NCBI RefSeq assembly: GCF_021732705.1
Contig: NZ_JAKFUM010000007.1
Location: 310,001 to 374,000 of the forward strand
DNA: 64,000 bases
Direction of reading: 5' to 3'
DNA from: Nevskia sp.
Lineage (GTDB): Bacteria; Pseudomonadota; Gammaproteobacteria; Nevskiales; Nevskiaceae
In this document: one piece after another, positions 57,595 through 64,000 of the stretch
Numbering within the stretch: position 1 is the first letter of the stretch
How the letters are laid out: each line of letters begins with the position of its first letter
The notes under the pieces: model-generated
What the model was told of the DNA's origin: nothing
Database searches by the model: none
Seen by the model: the letters and a program-made list of their open reading frames with translations, nothing else
Made by a program: the position numbers and the translations under genes

Positions 57595-58554
57595 ATGCCT
57601 GACAGTTCAGCCCAGTTGATGTTGTTCAGCGGCAGTGCCAATCCCGCACTCGCGCAGGACATCGCGAACTATCTGCACCTCCCGCTCGGCAAGATGGCGC
57701 TCGGCCGGTTCTCCGACGGCGAAGTCCAGATCGAGATCCTCGAAAACGTCCGCGGCAAGGATGTCTTCGTGATCCAGCCGACGCATGCCCCGACCGATCA
57801 GCACATCATGGAACTGCTGATGATGCTCGACGCGTTCAAGCGCGCCTCGGCCGGCCGCATCACGGCCGTGGTCCCGTATTTCGGCTATGCTCGTCAGGAT
57901 CGTCGCCCGCGTTCAGCACGCGTGCCGATCAGCGCCAAGGTCGTGGCCGACATGATCGGCGAATGCGGCGCGCACCGCGTGCTGACGGTCGACCTGCATG
58001 CCGACCAGATCCAGGGCTTCTTCGACATTCCGGTCGACAACGTCTACGCCAGCCCGGTGCTGCTCGGCGACATCTGGCGCCAGAAGTACGAGAACCTGAT
58101 CGTGGTGTCGCCGGACGTCGGCGGCGTGGTCCGCGCCCGTGCGCTGGCCAAGCAGCTCGACGAAGCCGACCTCGCGATCATCGACAAGCGCCGCCCGCGC
58201 GCCAACGAATCGCAGGTGATGAACATCATCGGCGACGTCAGCGGCAAGACCTGCGTGCTGATCGATGACCTCGTCGACACTGCCGGCACGCTCGGCAAGG
58301 CCGCCGCGGCGCTGAAGGAACATGGCGCGATCAAGGTCGTCGCGTATGTCACGCATCCGGTGCTGTCCGGCCCGGCGATTTCCAACATCCAGAACTCGCA
58401 GCTCGATTCGATGGTCTGTACCGACACCATCGTGCTGACGCCGGAAGCGAAGGCCTGCCCGAAGATTCGCCAGCTGTCGATTGCCGGCCTGCTGGCCGAA
58501 ACCATTCGCCGCGTCAGCGCCGAGGAATCGGTCAGCTCGCTGTACGTCGACTGA
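57595..58554 (+). CDS. prs: Ribose-phosphate pyrophosphokinase
   Basis: PRPP synthetase, supplies PRPP for purines, pyrimidines, His, Trp and NAD. 319 residues. Class I features: [58 protein letters not shown] (ATP loop), [18 protein letters not shown], the flexible loop [10 protein letters not shown], and the PRPP-binding [17 protein letters not shown]. The Lys-Arg of the catalytic flexible loop are kept. Confidence 0.97.
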   Translation: MPDSSAQLMLFSGSANPALAQDIANYLHLPLGKMALGRFSDGEVQIEILENVRGKDVFVIQPTHAPTDQHIMELLMMLDAFKRASAGRITAVVPYFGYARQDRRPRSARVPISAKVVADMIGECGAHRVLTVDLHADQIQGFFDIPVDNVYASPVLLGDIWRQKYENLIVVSPDVGGVVRARALAKQLDEADLAIIDKRRPRANESQVMNIIGDVSGKTCVLIDDLVDTAGTLGKAAAALKEHGAIKVVAYVTHPVLSGPAISNIQNSQLDSMVCTDTIVLTPEAKACPKIRQLSIAGLLAETIRRVSAEESVSSLYVD

Positions 58555-58580
58555 CGCCCTGCCCCACTCGGAGTTTTCGG

Positions 58581-59087
58581 ATGCCGACACCTGCGCAGAT
58601 CTTCGCAAAGCTGTCGAAGCAACCGATGGGCCGCCGCCTGTTCACTTGGGCGGTGTGCCGCAAGGCGCCGTATTTCGCCAGCATTCAGCCGCTGGTGCAG
58701 GATCTGAAGATCGGCCGCTGCGAAGTGCGGATGGCCAAGCGCCGCGCGGTGCAGAACCACATCGGCACGGTGCACGCGATCGCCATGTGCAACCTCTGCG
58801 AGATGGCTGGCGGGCTGATGATCGATTCCAGTCTGCCGAAGGCCTTGCGCTTGATTCCGAAGGGCATGACCGTTCGCTACTTGCGCAAGGCCGAGACCGA
58901 TCTCGTGGCCGTGGCCGAGTGGACGCCCGACCTCGGCGATGACTACAGCGGCGACGTCGTGCTGCCCGTGCGTGTGCGCGACACCGCCGGCACCGTGGTG
59001 ATGGAAGCCGACATCAGCATGTACGTGTCGCCGAAGCCGGCCGCCGCGCGTTCCACCGCGTCCAAGGTCGCTTCCATCAACGGTTAG
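58581..59087 (+). CDS. DUF4442 hotdog-fold protein
   Basis: 168 residues. The hotdog pattern of DUF4442 thioesterase-like proteins is visible: YFASIQPLVQDLKIGRCEVRMAKRRAVQNHIGTVHAIAMCNLCEMAGGLM. It probably hydrolyses a small acyl-CoA thioester. A GGAG site lies eight bases before the ATG. It sits 26 bp after prs and is followed by an enoyl-CoA hydratase family gene and a TetR gene, so a small fatty-acid module is likely. Confidence 0.88.
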   Translation: MPTPAQIFAKLSKQPMGRRLFTWAVCRKAPYFASIQPLVQDLKIGRCEVRMAKRRAVQNHIGTVHAIAMCNLCEMAGGLMIDSSLPKALRLIPKGMTVRYLRKAETDLVAVAEWTPDLGDDYSGDVVLPVRVRDTAGTVVMEADISMYVSPKPAAARSTASKVASING

Positions 59088-59162
59088 CCACATTACCGAA
59101 TGACGCCTCGTGCAACGCTGAGGCATTATTCGGATTCGATATTTTCGTTACCGGAGCTTCGA

Positions 59163-59945
59163 ATGACCCAGCCCCAGAACCCGCTAGTCCTGACCGACGT
59201 CAAGGATCGCGTGATGACCATCCGGCTCAACCGGGCGGACAAGAAGAACGCCCTGACGCAGGACATGTACGTGGCGATGAAGGAAGCACTCGACGATGCC
59301 GCGTCGAACGCCGAGGTTCGCGTGGTCCTGTTCACCGGTGCGCCCAGCGCGTTTTCCAGCGGCAACGACCTCCAGGATTTCCTGAAGCTCGACCACAAGA
59401 TCGGCGACAACCCGGTCGCCCGCTTCATGAACACGCTGGCGACGTTCGCCAAGCCGGTGGTCGCCGCCGTCAACGGCCCGGCGATCGGCATCGGCGCCAC
59501 CCTGCTGCTGCATTGCGACCTGGTCTACGTCGGAAGCTCGGCGCGCCTGCAGTTCCCGTTCGTCAACATCGGCATCTGTGCCGAGTTCGCGTCCACTTTC
59601 CTGATGCCGCGCTTCATGGGCCACGTGAAGGCGGCGGAACTGCTGCTGCTGGGCGAACCGTTCAGCGCGCAGGTTGCCGTCGACGGGGGCATCGCGAATG
59701 CAGTGCTGGCGGACGATCAGGTCGAAGCCCATGCGCTCGAGCGCGCGCTGAAACTCGCCGGGCAGCCGCCGAATGCGCTGCGCGTGACCAAGATGCTGAT
59801 GAAGCGCTGGTCCGACAAGGAAGTGACCGATGCCATCAAGCTCGAAGCCGATCACTTCATTCCGATGCTGCGGATGCCGGAAGCGGTGGAAGCGATGACG
59901 GCCTTCATCAGCAAGCGCAAACCGGATTTCTCGAAGTTCCAGTAA
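59163..59945 (+). CDS. Enoyl-CoA hydratase/isomerase family protein
   Basis: About 260 residues of the crotonase fold: IRLNRADKKNALTQDMYVAM, oxyanion segments GAPSAFSSGNDLQDF and GPAIGIGATLLLHCDLVYVG, and the region FVNIGICAEFASTFLMPRFMG resembling delta3-delta2-enoyl-CoA isomerases (ECI type). Start at the ATG at 59163. Its product probably acts in unsaturated fatty acid beta-oxidation. Confidence 0.9.
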   Translation: MTQPQNPLVLTDVKDRVMTIRLNRADKKNALTQDMYVAMKEALDDAASNAEVRVVLFTGAPSAFSSGNDLQDFLKLDHKIGDNPVARFMNTLATFAKPVVAAVNGPAIGIGATLLLHCDLVYVGSSARLQFPFVNIGICAEFASTFLMPRFMGHVKAAELLLLGEPFSAQVAVDGGIANAVLADDQVEAHALERALKLAGQPPNALRVTKMLMKRWSDKEVTDAIKLEADHFIPMLRMPEAVEAMTAFISKRKPDFSKFQ

Positions 59946-59960
59946 GCCGGCGCGCGCTTC

Positions 59961-60638
59961 ATGGGCACGCCACTGCCGGCCGCGCTGCGCGACAACAAGC
60001 GCGAGAACAACAAGCAGGCCAATCGCTCGACGCTGATCGCGGCGGCGCGAAGCTGCTTCATCAGCATGGGCTTCGATGCCGTGACCGTGCGCGACATCGT
60101 TCGCGAAAGCGGTCTGTCGCAGGGCACGTTCTACAACTACTTCCCGGACAAGGAAACCCTGTTCCGGGAAATTCTCGAAGAGCGGATCAGCGAAATCACC
60201 GAGCGCATGCACCAGTTGCGCGAGTCGGCGACGACGCTCGAACAGTTCGTCTTCGGCGCCTTCCGCACCCTGTTCGCCAAGATCGTCGAAGAGCCGTGCT
60301 TCTTCGAACTGATCCTGCGCAACGAGCACACGGTGCGCGGCCTGTTCAAGGAAACCGTTGTCGGCATTCCGCTGTCGACGCTGAAGGATGACCTGCGCAA
60401 CGCGATGATGCGCGGCCTGTTTCCGGAGCTCGATGTCGATCTGCTGGCGGCGGCGCTGTACGGCATCGGCTTCGAGATCGGACGCGTGATCTGCGAACAG
60501 GGCCGCAGCGATCCCGATCAGGCCGCGCAGTTCGCCACACGCCTGCTGACCGAAGGCATCCAGACCTTCGGCCTCAGCGGCGTGCGCTCGCGCATGGGCC
60601 CGGGCATCGCGCCCGGCATGACGGTGGTCCAGACCTGA
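59961..60638 (+). CDS. TetR/AcrR family transcriptional regulator
   Basis: 225 residues. The N-terminal HTH is clear: STLIAAARSCFISMGFDAVTVRDIVRESGLSQGTFYNYFPDKETLF. The C-terminal ligand domain is not similar to a named subfamily by eye. It starts 15 bp after the enoyl-CoA hydratase gene and probably controls this fatty-acid-related unit, with an acyl-CoA as possible ligand. A Lys/Asn-rich N-terminal arm (NKRENNKQANR) precedes the HTH. Confidence 0.93.
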   Translation: MGTPLPAALRDNKRENNKQANRSTLIAAARSCFISMGFDAVTVRDIVRESGLSQGTFYNYFPDKETLFREILEERISEITERMHQLRESATTLEQFVFGAFRTLFAKIVEEPCFFELILRNEHTVRGLFKETVVGIPLSTLKDDLRNAMMRGLFPELDVDLLAAALYGIGFEIGRVICEQGRSDPDQAAQFATRLLTEGIQTFGLSGVRSRMGPGIAPGMTVVQT

Positions 60639-60665
60639 GCCACGGACCGCCCGCTGTCTGAGCGC

Positions 60666-61814
60666 TCAAGCGCTGCGTTCCAGCAGCACGATGACCTCGT
60701 AGTGGCGCGTCTGCGGAAACATGTCGAGCACGCGTGCGCGACGCGCCGTGAATGACGGCATCGCTGCCAGGTCACGCGCCAGCGACTCCGCGTTGCAGCT
60801 CGAATACAGCACGTGGCGCGTGTCGCTTGCATGCTCCAGCAGGTCCGCAAGCACCGGGCCGATGCCGCGTCGCGGCGGATTGACGATCACCAGCGGCGCC
60901 GTCGTCGCTTGTGCCGACGCCCAGACTGCAGCATCGGCACAGACGAACGACAGCGACGCAGCGCCTGCATGTCCGGCCTGCGCGGCGGCTTGCCGCCCCA
61001 GCTCGGCGCTTGCGATGGCTTCGGCTTCGATCTCGATGCCGGTCACGCGTCGGCCTGCACGCGCCGCGTGCAGCGCGAAGCCACCAACACCGCAGTACAG
61101 GTCCCAGACCGCCGCCGGCTGCAGTTCGTCGATCCAGTCGCGCGCCTGCCGGTACAGGGCAGCCGCCACCGCCGTGTTGGTCTGAAAGAAGCTCTGCGGA
61201 CGAAGATGCAGCAGCACCTCGTTGACCGGCAGCAGCAGCCGCGGCTGCGCGCTCAGCAGGATTTCGCGCGGGCCCTCAAGCACCGCCTTGTGCTCCGGCT
61301 GCAGGTTGGCCGATACCACCTGCAACTGCGGCAAGTCCTCGTGCAGCGACAGCAGATGCTTGCGAATGCGGGCGATGGCCGCTTCCGAACGCAGGACGAA
61401 GCGCAGCATCAGGCCACCATCCGGGGCCTCGGTCAGCAGCACGAACTTCAGCTCGCCGCGGCGCGTCTGGAGATCGTAAGGATCCAGCGCTGCCCGGCTG
61501 ATGAACGCCCGGATCGCCGGAAAGCACTGCTGCAACGACGCCGGATACAGCGGACAGTCGCCCAGATCCACACCGTGACCGGCGGCATCGCGAATGCCGA
61601 GGATCGGTGCGACGGCCGATCCGCTGACCACCATCTTGGCCTTGTTGCGAAAGCCCGACGCCACGCTCGCCACCGGTGGTAGCCAGTCGATCGAAGCATG
61701 CGATGCCAGCAGCGCGCGGCAGTGTTCGAGCTTGCCGGCAAGTTGCATCGCATACGGCTGCGCAAGCTCGGTGCACGAGCGGCAGCGGCCGGCGCGGAAG
61801 TGTTCGCAGTTCAT
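60666..61814 (-). CDS. rlmC: 23S rRNA (uracil(747)-C(5))-methyltransferase
   Basis: About 382 residues of the TrmA/RlmD family. It methylates U747 of 23S rRNA with AdoMet. The [4Fe-4S] cysteines are in CEHFRAGRCRSC and GDCPLYP; substrate and AdoMet segments are QSFFQTNTAVA, WDLYCGVGGFALHAA and VNPPRRGIGP; the catalytic Cys is in YSSCNAESLARD. The short N-terminus without TRAM domain marks RlmC rather than RlmD. The ATG at 61814 begins MNCEHF. Confidence 0.94.
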   Translation of the reverse strand: MNCEHFRAGRCRSCTELAQPYAMQLAGKLEHCRALLASHASIDWLPPVASVASGFRNKAKMVVSGSAVAPILGIRDAAGHGVDLGDCPLYPASLQQCFPAIRAFISRAALDPYDLQTRRGELKFVLLTEAPDGGLMLRFVLRSEAAIARIRKHLLSLHEDLPQLQVVSANLQPEHKAVLEGPREILLSAQPRLLLPVNEVLLHLRPQSFFQTNTAVAAALYRQARDWIDELQPAAVWDLYCGVGGFALHAARAGRRVTGIEIEAEAIASAELGRQAAAQAGHAGAASLSFVCADAAVWASAQATTAPLVIVNPPRRGIGPVLADLLEHASDTRHVLYSSCNAESLARDLAAMPSFTARRARVLDMFPQTRHYEVIVLLERSA

Positions 61815-61932
61815 CAGCGCTACAGCATGCCAGCGCCGCGATGGCACGGCTCGGCGCGCAACGCGCCGACACCGTTCAGCCGGCGCCGCGCTGCGACGTC
61901 AGCAGACCCGACGGCGTGCGACGGCCGCAGGA

Positions 61933-63060
61933 TCAGCGGGCCAGGGCTGCCTTGGTCGGCGGCGCACCGCTCGCCGAGAACGTCGAGGTCGATACCGACT
62001 TCGGTTGCAGCGCTTCCAGTTCCAGCCGGCGCCGGACGCGGGCGGCGTCGGCGTACCGGGTCAGCGTGCCGTCGGAATCGAGGAAGATCATCGCCAGTCG
62101 GCGGCTGGCCAGCGTGACCTGCATCACCAGACAACGGCCGGCTTCGTTGGTGAAACCGGTCTTCTGCAGTTCGATGTTCCAGTTGCCTTCGCTCCGCACC
62201 AGACGATTGGTATTGCCGAAGGTCGTGGCGCGGCCACGAACGGCAACCGTCGTTTCGAGATGGGTGCTGAAGTTGCGGATCATCGGCTGCGCGTAGGCCG
62301 CGCTGACCAGACGGCTCAGGTCGCGCGCGGTCGACACGCTTTGGCTCGACAGGCCAGCGGGATCGGCGAACCGGGTCGAGCTCATGCCCAACGCCTTTGC
62401 CTTGTCATTCATCGCCGCGATGAATGCCGGACGGCCGCCCGGATAGTGCCGACTGAGCGCCGAAGCGGCACGATTCTCCGACGCCATCAGCGCCAGCAGC
62501 AGCATTTCCTCGCGCTTGAGCTTGGTGCCGACGGCAAGCCGCGAGTGCGTGCGCTTCTCGGTGTCGACATCGTCCTGCGTGACTTCGAGCAGTTCATCCA
62601 GCGGCGCATTCGACTCGACCACGACCAGACTCGTCATCAGCTTGGTCAGCGAGGCGATCGGCAGCACGGTGTCCGGATTCTTCGCGACGACCGCCTCGCC
62701 CGTGTCCTGATCGACCACGAACGCCGCGTTCGACTTCAGCGCGAGGTCCTTGTCGAGATTGGCCGGAACGAGTGTCGCCTGCGTGCTCGGCTTGCGCGCA
62801 CGACGGCTTTTGCCGCGGCTCTTGCCTTTGGACGCCGACGCGCGAGGCTTGGCGGCGGTCCGTTTCGACGTCGAACGCACGGAGGTCGCCTTGCGCGACG
62901 ATCCCGGCGCAGCTGACGTCGTCGCCTTGGTCGACGTCGCGGCGACGGACGCGGCTTCAGCCACCGGCGCGGCACTGATCGCGACGAGCATGAAGGCGGC
63001 CGAGGTCAGCGACCGGGACAGCAGGCGAATCAGTCGCCGAGCGGAAGATTGAGCAATCAC
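61933..63060 (-). CDS. pbpG: PbpG-type D-alanyl-D-alanine endopeptidase (PBP7 family)
   Basis: 375 residues. Serine peptidase of the low-molecular-weight PBP class that cuts cross-links in peptidoglycan. Motifs: SLTK with Ser137 and Lys140, SEN at 194-196, and KTG at 300-302 (LQKTGFTNEAGR). A signal peptide is followed by a ~60-residue Ser/Lys/Arg-rich disordered segment (KATSVRSTSKRTAAK), an unusual addition that could bind teichoic-like or nucleic acid polymers or simply span. The start is a GTG at 63060. Confidence 0.9.
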   Translation of the reverse strand: MIAQSSARRLIRLLSRSLTSAAFMLVAISAAPVAEAASVAATSTKATTSAAPGSSRKATSVRSTSKRTAAKPRASASKGKSRGKSRRARKPSTQATLVPANLDKDLALKSNAAFVVDQDTGEAVVAKNPDTVLPIASLTKLMTSLVVVESNAPLDELLEVTQDDVDTEKRTHSRLAVGTKLKREEMLLLALMASENRAASALSRHYPGGRPAFIAAMNDKAKALGMSSTRFADPAGLSSQSVSTARDLSRLVSAAYAQPMIRNFSTHLETTVAVRGRATTFGNTNRLVRSEGNWNIELQKTGFTNEAGRCLVMQVTLASRRLAMIFLDSDGTLTRYADAARVRRRLELEALQPKSVSTSTFSASGAPPTKAALAR

Positions 63061-63318
63061 GGCGGATTCGGTTCGGGCGGTTGATCGATGGGCTCAATCG
63101 AAACTTTAGCAAGTTGAGCGCCAGAATGTACGAACTGTCACCTCCGTACATCGCCTGCCCGATCAGATAGTTGCGGAAGGATGTTGGAGCAGCTTCGAAT
63201 TCCGGCGTCCGATTCCCGATTCCAAACCTGCACCGCCACGAAAAAGCCCCCGCATCCTGCGATGCGGGGGCCGTTCGAAGCCGTCACGGCGGCGGGCATC
63301 GCGCCCGCCGCCCGGGCA
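63061..63318. other. Intergenic region upstream of pbpG
   Basis: 258 bp holding the pbpG promoter region and the terminator of the thiolase gene (63241-63271). GTAC repeats (GTACGAACTG ... CCGTAC, around 63128-63147) form a weak inverted repeat. No gene supported. Confidence 0.5.
63241..63271 (-). terminator. Rho-independent terminator of the thiolase gene
   Basis: Minus-strand reading: 11-bp stem GCCCCCGCATC/GATGCGGGGGC with a 4-nt loop, then five T (complement of A at 63241-63245). It lies about 50 bp beyond the thiolase stop codon. Confidence 0.95.

Positions 63319-64000
<682 letters not shown>

Overview
The window is a stretch of GC-rich (about two thirds G+C by eye), densely coding bacterial chromosome. 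The gene content and order point to a gammaproteobacterium: purN-purM beside a divergent perM-hda pair, hemA-prfA-prmC divergent from a lolB-prs arm with tRNA-Gln between lolB and prs, holC (Pol III chi), rlmC, hslR, serA with an ACT domain, and an AlgB/KinB-type two-component pair. A member of the Nevskiales/Xanthomonadales side of the class would fit, but that is an inference from gene style, not from a marker-gene comparison. I see no prophage, integrase, transposase, rRNA operon or CRISPR array. Most of the window is housekeeping.

Layout. 0-6.5 kb: patatin-like phospholipase, DUF2490 outer-membrane protein, valS, a small lipoprotein and holC. 6.5-10 kb, minus strand: an OmpA/TSP3-repeat protein, then a run of small stress-type genes (CsbD, DUF2383-like, BON-domain lipoprotein, DUF1328). 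Divergent from these and across a 388-bp operator-rich region lie an AlgB-type sigma-54 response regulator and a KinB-like kinase lacking a periplasmic domain. 13.2-16.8 kb: two small genes in a stretch of lower GC, an MpaB/DUF2236 oxygenase, a HipA-family protein with its own winged helix, and DUF2809. 16.8-27.1 kb: S9 peptidase, a diguanylate cyclase, serA, a thioesterase and a beta-propeller diguanylate cyclase that is frameshifted as given. 27-36.5 kb: truncated hemoglobin, an enhancer-binding-protein-like AAA+ with an altered GAFTGA loop and no HTH, MFS transporter, hslR-flavodoxin, a trans-sulfuration enzyme, two small secreted proteins whose promoters share a direct-repeat box, and a Nudix-MBL fusion. 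36.5-49.3 kb: purM-purN-DUF3108, perM-hda, an M16 peptidase pair, wrbA-DUF2069, a LysM lipoprotein, a lytic transglycosylase, proS, and a 118-bp tandem repeat block. 49.3-64 kb: enoyl-CoA hydratase, the hemA-prfA-prmC-moeB operon ending in a degenerate JAB/MPN-like gene, TPR-lolB-tRNA-Gln-prs, a small lipid-metabolism group (DUF4442, enoyl-CoA hydratase, TetR), rlmC, a PbpG-type peptidase, and a thiolase cut by the window edge.

Many genes are translationally coupled through ATGA/GTGA overlaps (purM/purN/DUF3108, perM/hda, the M16 pair, wrbA/DUF2069, hslR/flavodoxin, prfA/prmC/moeB, TPR/lolB, MFS/83-aa gene). No complete new system stands out. The best candidates for something undescribed are the altered-loop AAA+ protein, the degenerate JAB gene in the moeB operon, the structured 118-bp repeats, the HTH-HipA gene with its palindromic upstream region, and the shared promoter box in front of the two small secreted proteins.
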